Under the pieces are notes generated by a model. The model did no database searches, was not told the origin of the DNA, and saw nothing but the letters and a program-made list of their open reading frames with translations. A DNA stretch of 64,000 nucleotides. Source: Gymnogyps californianus. Taxonomy: Eukaryota > Chordata > Aves > Accipitriformes > Cathartidae. The stretch is taken from contig NC_059500.1 of the NCBI RefSeq assembly GCF_018139145.2, positions 26,765,437 to 26,829,436 of the forward strand, given 5' to 3'. Below are positions 1-12,105 of the stretch, piece after piece (positions within the stretch are counted from its first letter, which is position 1; every line of letters begins with the position of its first letter). The translations under genes were made by a program, and so were the position numbers.

Positions 1-520
1 TCTCTGACCGGTGTGCTGCCTGTTATTGCTCGTGCTGCCCAGGCGAGAACCCGTTGTTTCGAAGGAGCACGCGGCGATGAGAGGCTCATGTTGAATTCAC
101 AGCCAGTAGCCGTTAACAAGTTCCTGCTGCAGCTGCTCTGACAAAAGACAATGAGGCAGCTGACAGTGTCATCCCGATAACCAAATTTTCTGTGCTTTTA
201 CCATCAGGAGCAATGGCAAACCTCAGATACAGACTTTCAGAAGTCCTTAAAAGCCTTTTAAATGTAAATAGTTGTTTTTTCTTTTTTTTCTGCCTGCCCA
301 ATGCGTTCTGTGTTCTCTCAGTGATCCTCCCCGGTGATCTCCCCAGCCAACTGCCCGCACTGCCCCGCTGGCTGGGGTCTCCGGCGGGGCTTGCCTGCCC
401 AGAGGCTGTGCAGGGGGACCAGACTGGAGTGCTACCAGTGGCACCATTTTCATTCATAAAAAAACCTGAGACCTGGTGTGAACTGGAGGTTTTTCAAATT
501 CTCTGTGACAGAGAATAAAG
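1..520. other. CpG-rich edge, no identified gene
   Basis: The first 90 bases carry about eight CpG dinucleotides, and a second GC-rich patch lies near 325-420 with at least five. This contrasts with the AT-rich, CpG-poor DNA that follows. Short open frames on both strands (about 110 codons) overlap each other and resemble nothing I recognise. An AATAAA occurs near 514. This could be the margin of a CpG island or first exon beginning upstream of the window, or an old GC-rich repeat. The sequence does not decide between them. Confidence 0.3.
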
Positions 521-1433
521 TTGGTATTTTGTGTCTGTGTGTGCTTTGTCCCAAATATTTTGAATCTCATAACTCTTGCGAGAAAATGCTTATTTTCTGA
601 AGCAGACACTCTGGAAAACAGAAAGAAACACCGGAGGAATTCCCAGGAAAGTGGAATATGATTCTGGAGATCATCAACTGTGGTAAACATTGGACAACAT
701 CATTGGCAAGCTGGGAGTTAATACAAAAGAAAGGGTACTCCTGGAGAAGGGTGTGAATGAGGTGGTTTGGCAAGTCTTTGTTCATTGGTATTTATAGTTA
801 GCACAGATCATGATTTGGTCGCTATTTGTAGTCTAACTCTCGGGGGCAAGGGGAGGTACATGAAATAAAGATTTAAAAAGGGGTGAAGGCACATCTGAAG
901 ATGGAGATGAAGGATGAAGACCTATTACTGATTGCAGTAGATGCCTGGGGGAGTTAATGAAAGGGTTGTATGTAATCTTTTGAGTCTGGTGATAAAAGAA
1001 ATAGAAGAAATACATGGCAGGATAGTAGTCTTGGGAAGACCAGAGCTTTACTATTGAAGGCAGTGTTTCCTATTGAAGGTATAGTGTTTATGGTGCAATA
1101 GATGGCAAAGAAGATGTAAGAATAGTACAGAAAGAAGGTTTTTCTGCCAAAATTACTTCAAGAAGCCTATGGTAAGAAAGACTCCACTAAAAAAAATGTT
1201 GGGGGTTGTGCCAGATTTGGGTATTGGTCAAACCTCTGTCATTCTGCTATTAGTTGAGTGGTTTTGATCGTTAGAGTATAATGGAATGATGGGAGAATTA
1301 AATTTATCAAATGAAGATTAGAAAATAAATGTACTGTCAGGTATGTCTGGATATTTGCAGATGTGATAGCTACCATTTCTTCAAATTCACTTAAAAGACA
1401 AAAGGTGTTGATGGTTTCAGGTTTGACTTTAAT
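521..1433. other. Unique AT-rich DNA, nothing recognised
   Basis: No repeat family, RNA gene or convincing reading frame was seen here. Open frames are at most about 70 codons and look random. Confidence 0.5.
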
Positions 1434-1612
1434 TTGAATTAAAATTAATTATAATTATACAATTAATTAAATACAATTATATTTATATTTGAATTTATAT
1501 ATAATTTTATAAAATAAATTTAAATATATTAATATATAACTTGTAATTATAATACAATTAATTGAATACAATTAAATATAATACAATTAAAATGAAATTA
1601 TAATTAACTAAA
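1434..1612. repeat. AT-rich low-complexity tract
   Basis: About 180 bases are almost entirely A and T and are built from variants of ACAATTAA, TATAATTA and AATTTATA. Several copies of TACAATTAA suggest a degenerate, locally duplicated simple repeat. The tract is rich in short palindromes (TTAATTAA-like, ATATAT). No coding content. Confidence 0.7.
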
Positions 1613-2774
1613 AAATTGAATAAGAAGAGTGATATAGAAGAACTGGTTGTAGAAAATGTTTCAGTTGCAATAATTAAAGACTTTTTACACTCATTTAAAG
1701 ACTGGTTCACTGTAAATAAAGAATAAACAGAAGGAGGCCAGTATGTCAGCTGCAAAATAACGTCTCAGACATTAGAGGTCAACTTCGTATAGTCAAATGA
1801 ATGAGTTTAAATACATTGGAAAGTAATTAGATCAAATATGCAAAATAGCTAGAATTTGTACATTAAACAAAGGAGAAAGGCTGAAGTACTTGCTGCAGCA
1901 AAGCCAGGGACTAGCAGAAGTCTTCAGAAATGGAAAAAGATTTTCTCAGCTTTCTGAGCTTAGTTTCTAGATCCTAGATATGCGGAAGGTTAGAAATAAA
2001 GTAAGAATTGCTGAAAGTTGAGTCTGACTTTGCAAAACAAGTAAACCAAAAACTTTAATGTTCTTCAACTTCACCAATAACAAGAATAAGCAGAAGAAAC
2101 AAGGCTACTATTCTGTGAACCTAGAGATTTGGAGAAGTCTAGGCAAAGCCCTAAAACTGGATTGAACTTTTGTGTCAATTTTCATCTAGGACAATAGTAC
2201 TGAAAATAGGAACTAACCTACAACAGTGGTGGGGGAAAGGCTAGAAAATGAAAATTGCTTCATCTAGGGTGGAAGTAAAACTCAACAGAATGTTTTCAAA
2301 CCAGGTTATCTAACCTTTTCCCTTGACTACTAAAAGTGCCCTATGTTCCTTCACCACCTGTGTAGCAAGCTTCATTGTAAGTGACAGTGTGTATTTCAGA
2401 AGAATAGCACCTAAAACAATTTGGAGCCCTTCCCTGCATTTTCCTTTCCTTAGGAAAATGAAAATTTCCAGGTAGTTTTGTACCTTTCATTAAATAAAGT
2501 TCAAGGACTCCTCTAAATTACAGTGCCTTGTAAGGGAAAGAGCAATAAAAGCATTAGGCTGTTCTCAGCTATTTGTAAGTTTAATGGAACCTTTTAAGAA
2601 AAGAGAAAATACAGACAAAGAAGTAATGGACTATTAATTTAAAAAAAAAAACACTTCATGGACTAACCAAAGGTAACACGTTCGAAAATAATTCAAAACA
2701 TTTCTTTGTAAATATATTTTGTAAAGACTTTAAGGTGGTTAAAGAGGAAATTACAATGGCCTGCTCTGAAAAGA
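1613..2774. other. Unique AT-rich DNA, nothing recognised
   Basis: No recognisable repeat or gene. An A-run of about 12 occurs near 2641-2652. The 3' part leads into the decayed CR1 and may hold more of it, too diverged to read. Confidence 0.45.
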
Positions 2775-3475
2775 AAACTGTCAGGTTGGAGGAAAGATAC
2801 AGGTAGAGTTGTTCAGAGATCAGTCTTAGGACCAATATAATTTAATATTTTCATTACAGTCCTTGGCAGAAGCGTGCTAATGAAGCTTGCTGATAGTCAG
2901 CGTCATCAAAAAGAGGGATGAAAAACTGTGTCACCTTGTGGAATAGTCTGCAAGGTATGAGATGAAATTTAATAGTACAACTGCTTGGTTGTATCCTTAG
3001 GGAGTGGTAATAAGAAAGTTCATTATTAACTGAAAGCTGTTCAGTTGGAAATGACAAAAGATTAGAGGAATCTAGTATAACAGTTGATAACAGAAAAAGT
3101 ATGAGCCAACAGTCATGAAAAAGGATGTTTTCAAGAAAGGGGGCAATGAGATCCCAGGATTACTTGCTAGCACACTATATTCTTTTCTAGTATAAGAGTG
3201 TTTATTAGGCAGTGTTTAAGAAAAAGGAATTATGTCTTATACAGGCATAGGTGAATGTGCAAGCTCTTATGAGCAAATATGAAAAAAACTATGGGTTGTT
3301 TGGCCTAGCGAAGTGAAAGCATGGCCTCTAGAAAGGGAAAAGGACTAGTTAAGCTATATAACAACACTGGTAAATGAACAAATTAAGTGACCACAAATAA
3401 GTTTAGAAAACCAGGAAAAATGTCCAACTATCAGAAATAGTGGGAGGTTCTGAAAAAGAAATCCTGTAAGGCTAG
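2775..3475 (+). mobile_element. Ancient decayed CR1 LINE fragment (RT region)
   Basis: Scattered landmarks of a CR1 ORF2 occur in the right order on the plus strand. At 2815-2850 a broken GSVLGPI-FNIF motif is readable. Near 2881-2895 a KLAD remnant replaces the FADD catalytic motif. At 3035-3060 a QLEMT-like segment is followed by a VD-N-KSMSQQ-like segment (3080-3112). At 3290-3330 a YGLFGLA-K segment corresponds to [10 protein letters not shown]. At 3385-3455 a stretch matches the GxxFRLxxR and VRFWN regions. Stops and frameshifts interrupt every segment. CR1 is the dominant avian LINE, and this copy looks far older than those at 8.9 and 32.8 kb. The element may continue to about 3,560. 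Confidence 0.6.
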
Positions 3476-6400
3476 TGGGGGTTGACAGTCTTAAGTATTT
3501 TTAGGGCATTCTGAGGAGCTTGTCACCAAGCAGAAGGTGTAAGAGGCTTTCTAAACATGATGAAATACTATAAGCAATTTTTTTCAGGCTTTACATCTGT
3601 TAACTGATTTGAGTTTTGTTGAAGACCTAAATGTTCTCCTAAGAGTTTCACCATAGTTGTTCAATTTTCACCTATTATCTTTAATGGTCATTTACTTATT
3701 AGCTACTTTTGTGCTTGTGGATGGATTCCTTTTTCTGCCCGGAGAGACTGAAGACAAAAAGGTGGCAAGTAAACCAAATCGATGGATGTTGTGTTACCTT
3801 TTTGACATCATGATAACTGCTCTTGAATTCCTCTTTATCTTTTCAATTTTTTCTATTTCCCTCCTCCTTCCTTTTCAGTGAGATTCTTCTCCCTTTTCTT
3901 CCACTCATCCAGTTACCATGCTGATACATTAACACTTCCGTTTTCCTCACCTCTTCTTAACAAATCAGCAGTGAAATTGTTAAAGCCTCAGGTTTTACAG
4001 GTTTCATGCGGAAGAGAAGCCAGGCACCTTATATCTTAGAACAGTATTTTTCAGCCTGTTTGTAGTCATAATGAGTCTATGCCAGTTCACACTTGGTTTA
4101 CATCACAAATTATTTTTTTAAACATGAAGATTAGAAATTTTACTTTGTAAGCAATAGCTCAGTTTTCAAAAAACTTTGTGATGTGTTCACCAAGTCTATG
4201 AACTTGTGGCAGTTTTTCTGACTGTAGTAGTGCTTTTTTCCAGTTGAGATTCATGAACCTACGCCACATGCTACCACATGTAGATCATACATGAACAAAT
4301 CAAAGGGGGTCACGTTTTCAAACCTCACTGAAGCTTAGTATAAATCCATGAGAGATGGGATCCTGACCCTTCTGGAAGTAGCATGCAGAACCTAAAGAGT
4401 CTCGGACTGGTGATTATTTTACTATATGAATAGTTCTAACACTGATCCCTATCATCTCATAAAGCATTCTTACAATTTATCTCTTTTAGACTGACCATAA
4501 CTCTTTGCTTGCATTTTTTTGGATTGCTGTCCCAATCCAAGAATAAAGTGAGATCTTTTAAATATTCAGCAGCATACTCTTATGGTTGAGAGAGATAGGA
4601 TTGCAGTGATTGACAAGAATTATGTTTGGCCAGTGCTGTCTGTCCACCTTGACATGCTGAGCTAATAAAAGAAATATGGAAGAAGAGATTAAAGGGAGCA
4701 TGCCAATTCAGAGAGCCCTAAAGAGTTACACTGGCCATCAACAACCATTTCTTTTGGAGGATGGCATTTAATTTTCATTCATATGGACAAGAATATCTCT
4801 CAAAAAAAATTATGGTTCTCCAGTTTTTCTCAGCACAATCATGGAAGCAATAAACATGCTGACAGAGCTGCTGAGACTTGGTGCTGAAGGCAGTGATTTA
4901 GTGAAACAATCAGCATTTAGAAGGAGGAAATTAGAAAATAAAATAACTCTTGTTGTCCCATAATTTTTTTTTATTATATACTACTGTAGCTCTGATATGC
5001 GTGGACATGATCTCATTTAAATTTGGGTTGTTTGAATATTGTTTATGCCTTAGCAATATGCAGGGTTTTTTTTCCTAGAAAAAGTACTTAAATGCTTTTT
5101 GCATTTTCCATAAGCACTTCCCACAGAGATTTTGGTAATAAAACACTGACTTAAAGGTTATAAGAGTGACTATAAGTCTGTGCTAACATACCATACTAAG
5201 TTCTGTAAATCCATGGCCTCTAGGCAATGAATTAGTTAGGGAGAGTAATGCTGAATGACTGCACATTCTAGTGTTATTCAGAATTTTGAATCAGGGTATT
5301 ATGTTGACACATGCTTGAGACTGTTGAATAATTCAGAATTCTGGTTGTATATGCCATTCATTCTGATGATCTGAAATTATAGTTCCCAGGAATCACATTT
5401 TCTGACCTGATGTGCCTTTGAAGATACCAAGGAAGCATCTCCTTCATATCGAGATTTGCAAGGCTTCTTCTTGTCCCAGGTCAGTCTGTATTGATGGCAA
5501 CTCTGATCACCGTCTGAAGTCAATGGAAACTTTGCTGTTGGTTTCTGTCAACAAAATACAGAGCACAGAGAAGAAAACTCTCTAGAAATGTCTTACTGTG
5601 ACGTTGTCTGTCCTCCTAGTGGTCTTTGATCAATAGGAGGCAGCTTTTTCAGAGCTCCGAAGGTCTTTTGGGAATTGCAGGAGTGAAACCTAGTTTTGTT
5701 TTGAGTTTATAGGAGTGTGCTCGGCCTCAGTAGTACTCACTAACTCAATAGAGTCCTGGAATAAAATTTTTCTTTCAGTGAAATTAATGGAGATTTTTGC
5801 AGTTTTAATAATGCAGATGGTTGAATAGCATTGTATTGCATATTGTATAGCTGTTTGTGATGATGTAGTGATAGCTAACTAGCTATTTAGAAAAAAAATG
5901 CTGTTATTGTTTTCTAGAAAATATATTCCAAAATATATTCCTTATTTCCATGGGTGTTCTTTCAACACCAATGGAAAGAAGTCAGTGTTTTTTATAAACA
6001 GAAATATAAATAAATTCTTTCTTTGTTTTGTTTGGAATTTGCCCTCCTCTTGAATCAAGATTCATAAAATATTTGGAAACTGTTTAAGTTGTTCGGACTG
6101 CAAAAACAATCTCTCTCAAAGTAAGTATTTTTTTACCCTCTTTCTTTCTTGTTTGTCTTCAAACTAAGACTTGATATGCTAGTTTCTCTAGAGAACAAAC
6201 AAGACTTGTTTTTCACTTTCAAGCGCTTTTTTCCCTGAAATCTATTGGCAGTGTTATTGGCTTATTGCAGGCCTTCATTATGTTGTTTGGAAAGGGAGGT
6301 TGCATTTCTTTAAACTGATTAATAGCTTGAAGTCCTGTCTGCTCAGAGTTCATGAAGCACTTCAGAAGTAAAAACCAGGTAGTGCTATTTGCAGTGGTTC

Positions 6401-8905
6401 AAATGAAGACCAATTACACAGGATTACTATTATTACTACTTAGTACTTAGAAAATGTGGTCACAACAGTGCACCTAAAGCAATTAGTGAAGAAGGAAACA
6501 GACAACAAATGTTTCAACTTCAAGAGTGGTGCACCAAGTTTAATAGCTGCATTTGTCAAGGAAGACACACAACAATGTAACAGGCATACTGATCCTATTC
6601 TGATTTCATCTGATCTGATGACCAGTAGATGAGCCTATGAAAGCTGTTTGGCTTCTTTGTCCTCTAGTATTCATGAAAAGTAATTTTAAAATTCACTAAG
6701 GGGGCAGACAAAAAAAATTGCTTGTTTGTTTGGAGTCTCCTTACTTAAGGAGAAGTAATTGAATAATGATAGCTGGTAATGTGGTTCCAGGCACTGTATG
6801 TCTGTTTTTACTGGTTTCTTATCTTTCAGTAGAAACTGAAGATATATTTAGAAATAAATACAGCTTTCAACTTACCAGTGTTATTCTCAATGCTCTTCCA
6901 GTCTTCATCCAAAAGGAAAAGTATGGTTAGACACTGACTGAAATTTTATGATACATATGCATACATGTTTACTAATTTTACATTGCCTTGTAAAATTGGT
7001 GATCATCATTGGTGATGATATTAGAGAGTATCCTTAGCCAGTAAACTTTAGTTTTCCTTCCAGACTTCGGCTTCTGTGAGTGTTTGAGAGAAAGAAATAA
7101 GGGGGAATTTAGGACTGTGACTTGATTCTGCATTTTTACTTCCCACTGCAGGGTTTTGGTGTCCTTTCCTATTCATAGTTTTCTTAAATAAAATATTTGT
7201 TCCTCTGCTCCTTAATCAGGCCATGCAGCCACTGATTTTTTTTTTTGTATGTTGCTCTGTTCCTGTTTAGGAGGGGACAGTAAACAGCAGATCAAGCATA
7301 GGGACTGGCAGATGTTTTAAAACGTTCCTGAACGAAAAGAATAATACTTGTTCCTGTAGAGGTTTTGGGGTTTTGAGCAAATCTGTTAGTTAACACAGCA
7401 TATGAGAAGGAATCTATAAAAACAAACCATGAAGAGTTCAGATTTGTTGAAGAGAAGGAGGGCATTGCTATTTTAAGCTGAATGGCATCCTGATTATAAA
7501 GTTAGTAGCCAAATAACATTTTCATGGAAATTTTGGTATGTCTGTATATCACAGAAAATATGCAGCTGAGTTGTGTCTCTGCAAGTTTTAAAATCCAATT
7601 GTTAGAGAGGTTTGTCAACATTCAGTTTGATAGCATTATGCACAGGAATAAATTTTATGCACAGAATGAATCTCTAAAAACTGGAAAGACAATGTGGTTC
7701 TTCCTCACTAGGTCACGTAAGAGAGAAATCTTTTCTTTATGTCCTTAAACATTCTGGAAAGCTGATGTGAAGGAAGGTATTGGGTTATCTTATCTAATAC
7801 CCTGATTTCCATGACAACTCTATTTCTGCTGCAGGAAAAGGAATAATACTCAGCATTACCTAATTGCATGTTCTCAGCAATAATAATAACCTGTGGAATC
7901 AAATTCTGCCATTTGGGAGAAATCCAATATCAGTCGATGGAGGAAGAAAATCACCAAAGTGATGGCTGAGTAAAGAATGGAAAATGAAAAACATAAAGGA
8001 AAAAACAAAGTCCTTATAGCTTGTCTACAAATTCCTAGGTATTCTGTACTAAGACACTAATTGAAACTTCCTGAATAATGGAGGAGCTTTTATATAAATT
8101 CAAATTTGAGTTTCTCAGTTAACCTTAGAAAATTCAGTGAAGATATCATTAATGTAGATGTTCTTGAACTAATTCTGTAGATGAAAATAGAGCCATGAGG
8201 AATTTTAAGGTTTGGTGGAGAGTAAAGCCTTTCACAAGCATTCTAGCTACATCTCTAAGCACATACAAAATAAATTCCATGCTAACCAAGTAGAACTGTC
8301 ATTTTAGGACTTAATTCTTCCATGAGATGTCATTAGTATAGGTGAATTGGTTTAATTTCCAAAATGTGCTGTATCATTAGTTATTTTAAGAAAGCTTGTT
8401 CTCTACATCATATGGTTCTGATATATGATTGTGTCCTTGCTTTATTTTTCTTTTCGTAAAACTTCAAGTTGGTTAATTGTGGAAAATAACAGGTCTACTG
8501 GAGGAGCAAGGTATTCTCTACATCTATTATCTTGATAATCACAGGTATAAGAATGACTGATTCATGTGCAAACGGCAGGTGATAATCTTGTTCATGATCT
8601 TAGGGAACAAAAATCATCTTAAGTTCAGGAAAAAGACATCTTGTTTGGCAGCCCTTGTACCCTAATGAATGGAGGGGAACAGTATTTAGCAGTAAAATGC
8701 AACTGCAGTAGAAGAACATAAGAATATAGCACAATACAGGAACATCAAGTTACCAGAACATTGAGATATCAGGAGAAATATTCTTTCATAGTTAGGGTGG
8801 ATTATGCTTTGGTCAATTCAGATTTCTGACTGGTGTGCTGTGCAATGCACAGACTATATGTTTACATTCTGTGTTACTTCTATGTATCATGTAATACTTT
8901 CATAA
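3476..8905. other. Unique AT-rich DNA, nothing recognised
   Basis: A 5.4-kb stretch without identifiable genes or repeats apart from a short hairpin at 5945-5977. Open frames (for example 74 codons at 3657-3881 with hydrophobic stretches, and 74 codons at 7524-7748) look like chance: no codon pattern, splice context or recognisable motif supports them. Confidence 0.5.
5945..5977. repeat. Short inverted repeat (hairpin)
   Basis: Left arm TTTCCATGGGTGTT (5945-5958) and right arm AACACCAATGGAAA (5964-5977) pair at 13 of 14 positions around a 5-base loop, CTTTC. The only mismatch is G5952 against A5970. It is too short for a typical microRNA precursor and no T-run follows. A near-duplicate AAATATATTCC pair lies just upstream (about 5920-5942). 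Confidence 0.55.
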
Positions 8906-10138
8906 AAGATGCTTCACCAAGGGCAAATCTTGCCTGACCATCCTACTGGCCTTCTGTGATGGAGTGACTACATCAGTGCACAAGGGAAGTGCTATGGATA
9001 TCATCTATCTGGACTTCTGTAAGGCCTTTGACACGGTCCCTCACAACATCCTTCTCTCTAAATTGGAGAGATATGGATCTTATGGATGGACTATTCGGTG
9101 GATAAGGAATTAGCTGGATGGCTGCAACCAGAGAGTAGTGGTCAATGGCTCAATGTCCAGATGGAGATCAGTGACCAGTGGTGTCCCTCAGGGGTCCGTA
9201 TTGGGACCAGTACTGTTTAGTATCTTCATCAACTACATATACAGTAGGATCGAGTGCACCCTCAGCAAATTTACAGATGACATCAAGCTGAGTGGTGTGG
9301 TTGAGATGCCTGAGGGATGGGATGCCATTCAGAAGGACCTGGACAAGCTCAAGAAGTGGGCCCATGTGAACTCCATGAGGTTCAACATGGCCAAGTGTAT
9401 GGTTCTGCACATGGATCGGGCCAGCCCCCAGTATCAGTACAGGCTGGGGGATGAAGGGATTGAGAGCAGCCCTGCAGAGAAGGACTTGGGGATACTGGTG
9501 GATAAAAAGCTGGACATGAGCTGACAACGTGCACTGGCAGCCCAGAAAGCCAACCGTATCCTGGGCTGCATGAAAAGAAGCATGGCCAACAGGTCGAGGT
9601 AGGTGATTCTGCCCCTCTATTCCACTCTGGTGAGACCCCACCTGGAGTACTGCGTCCAGCTCTGAAGTCCTCAGTACAAGAAAGACATGGACCTGTTGGA
9701 GCGAGTCCAGAGGAGGGCTACAAAAATGATCAGAGGGCTGGAACACCTCTCCTGTGAGGAAAGGCTGAGAGAGTTGGGGTTGTTCAGCCTGGAGAAGAGA
9801 AGGCTCCAGGGAGACCTTATTGCAGCCTTTCAATACTTAAAGGGGGCTTATAAGAAAGATGGGGACAGATATTTTAATAGGGCCTGTAGTGATAGGACAA
9901 GGGGTAATGGTTTTAAACTAAAAGAGGGTAGATTCAGACTAGATATAAGAAGAAATGTTTACGATGAGTGTGGTGAAACACTGGAACAGGTTGCCCAGAG
10001 AGGTTAAGGTCAGGTTGGATGGGGCTCTGAGCGACCTGATCTAGTGGAAGATGTCCCTGCTCATTGCAGGAGGGTTGGACTAGGTGACCTTTAAAGGTCT
10101 CTTCCAACCCAAACCATTCTATGATTCTATGATTCTAA
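8906..10138 (+). mobile_element. CR1 LINE, 5'-truncated, with intact 3' tail
   Basis: A non-LTR retrotransposon fragment holding the C-terminal half of ORF2, the 3' UTR and the tail. The 3' end shows the CR1 signature: GACTAGGTGACC, then CTCTTCCAACCC, ending in CCATTC and repeats of ATTCTATG (about 10,118-10,137). CR1 moves by target-primed reverse transcription and is usually 5'-truncated, as here: the left end falls inside ORF2 near 8906-8920. Just after VAQRG (about 10,005) roughly 30 bases of the usual CR1 3' coding sequence appear to be missing, so the ORF2 end is frameshifted. No clear target-site duplication is visible, which is normal for CR1. Confidence 0.93.
8919..10007 (+). pseudogene. 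CR1 ORF2 reverse transcriptase remnant
   Basis: One frame reads through the whole segment with four stops: TAG at 9111-9113 where the family has W, TGA at 9522-9524 where it has R (MS-stop-Q), TAG near 9600 and TGA near 9663 at another W. Reverse transcriptase motif A is clear ([13 protein letters not shown], 9006-9044), followed by [14 protein letters not shown] (9177-9218). Motif C reads FTDD at 9270-9281 where the family has FADD, so both aspartates remain. The C-terminal CR1 domain follows ([48 protein letters not shown]). The copy is dead: endonuclease and 5' half absent, stops present, end frameshifted. It would have copied CR1 RNA at the target site. Confidence 0.9.
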
Positions 10139-12039
10139 AATGTGTCATTCACCCCAAACTCAGGGGTTATCATATTCAACTCTGTAACCAAGGCATTTTT
10201 TTTTAACTTCTCAGTGAACAGAATTCATCAGTCTCTGATTACATTCTAAAGCAACTGGGACACAGAGTGAGCCTGACTGGCTATTCAACATTTGCCAGCA
10301 ATTGTTAAGTTTTAGCATGGAGTATTTTAACTGTAATTGACAGTTTATGTTGTCAAAGCATTTATTTAAGTAATTTCTGTGTGATTGGAGGGGAAAAAAA
10401 GGGCCGGGGTGTCACACATCCTTTTGGATTGGCTTGTCAGGCCAAATAGCTTGCTGCTGCTCAGTATTCCTTATTCCTTCAATTAGAAAACCTAAATCTA
10501 CTGGGAAACCAGCCTCCTGATTCCTGACAGTTTAATAACCAGTGTAATTATTAATAATTAGTCTTTGAGATTTCCTTTCTTGGTTGGCAGGTGAGATGCT
10601 CCTTCTATTGCCTAGTTCTGTATTGCTGCAAAGATTTTGCTGTGCTCTAGAACTAGAGATGTAGAGAAATTACAAACAGAAATGCAATTTGATAGCCAGA
10701 AACTTCAGAGAAAAGAGCTATTCACTCCTGTTCCATGTCTGCTTAATGAAAGCATTGTTGTGATTCTGTAGGAAGACGTTAAGAATTAGGGGATATTTTT
10801 GGTATTTTTTGTGCACTGATTTTCTTACTGTTTGTAATTAACCATGGGTACCCAAAGTTGAAACTCTTTTCTCTTGTCCCAGGAACCACTAATACTGTAA
10901 CTGAAACTTGTTCTGACTGGCACACACTCTTTATACGTACGAGCATTGCACTTTTAATCTTATGCATGATGGAAGTATAGACATTACATATCATCAGATC
11001 ATGCTCCATTTCCCTGGTGGGGATAATTCACATCACTGTGCAAGTATAAGACCCAGGTATCACTTACCTCTCATTTGTGCTGCTTTTTGCATGGTTTATA
11101 AACATTGTGCTGACTTGCTGCATGGGCAAATTTCTTTACATTTGAGAAAAGGAACTGTGTGCTAGAGAATTAATTGTGTGGTAGATCAGTGAAGTACTTC
11201 TTTGTCTGTTCTTAATCTCAAAGCTTTGGTAACTAGAAGTTTACTATATGCCCTGTATGTCCTCTCACCATTTATTTTCAAAGCCAGTTCAAGACCTCAG
11301 TTCTAAGGGCTTACACTTCTCTGTACTTGAGGAATGTGGCTTGCCTTAGAGATCCCCCTTTAACAAGAAGCTGTGTTTCCAGCCCTCACAAACTGGAAAA
11401 GGCTGCCAAAGGTAAACAAAGCAGTATCATCTATTAGAGTCCCTAGGGGACCTGCTAGAGTAATCCTGAGAGAGGTGGCTCAGTCATTCCTCTTCCTTCC
11501 AGGAGGCTTTAACGCCTTTGCCTCAAGGAGAGACAAGTGAAGTGGGGAGGGAAGGAGGATGCTTTCACTATTGCTGTCGCAAAGGAATAGCCTCTTGTTG
11601 CGGTACAGGGCAGAAGTGTAGGTCCACAGGGCCTGTACCCTGGAGACCCAATGGTATGTTATTTCCACTTTTGAAAATTTTCTTAATCAGTCCTGTGCAG
11701 ATGTGGACCCAGAACTCTTATTTTCAAACTCTCAGTGATCCAGGTATAGGAGCTACTTGCATGTTTGCTGTTGACATTAGTCATGACTGGAAAATTTTCT
11801 CATTCAGTGATAACAGTGGAACTATTTCATGGCTGCTGCAGTCTTCATTTAAAGTATAGTTAAGAACCAAAATGAGTGTGAATTTTAGCTTTGTCATCTT
11901 TGGAAGGATATGACTGGTCATCTAGTATTTCGAGGAAGAGAAGTTGGCACATTTAGCTGGGCTCCTGTCAGTCTCTTGTAGCATGAACTCTGGTAAGTAA
12001 GTATTAGCAGTCCATATGTTGTCTCCGAAACAGAGGTAG
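10139..12039. other. Unique DNA, nothing recognised
   Basis: No repeats or genes recognised. A 113-codon open frame at 11518-11859 is cysteine-rich at its start but has no recognisable domain, and two short antisense frames overlap it. I treat it as chance. Confidence 0.45.
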
Positions 12040-12105
12040 TAAACATTTCATACACATGGGGTTGTTGTGATGAATTAGTCAATGATTTTGAGGCCATAGT
12101 TTCTT
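12040..12105 (+). repeat. MIR-like SINE 3'-end relic
   Basis: The stretch GGGGTTGTTGTGATGAATTA with a following AATGATTTTGAGG matches the conserved 3' half of amniote MIR elements (GGGTTGTTGTGAGGATTAAAT... then AATG-TTGTGA-G). It is preceded by a GAGGTAGTAAA-like segment equivalent to the MIR 'ATAATA' region. It is short and strongly diverged, so the assignment rests on one core. Confidence 0.4.

Noticed and set aside
3657..3881. 74-codon hydrophobic frame that could pass for a small membrane protein
   Set aside because: Hydrophobicity comes from T-rich DNA. There is no promoter, splice or homology cue.
9168..9833. 221-codon minus-strand frame
   Set aside because: It is the antisense of the CR1 reverse transcriptase, whose plus-strand reading has clear family motifs.
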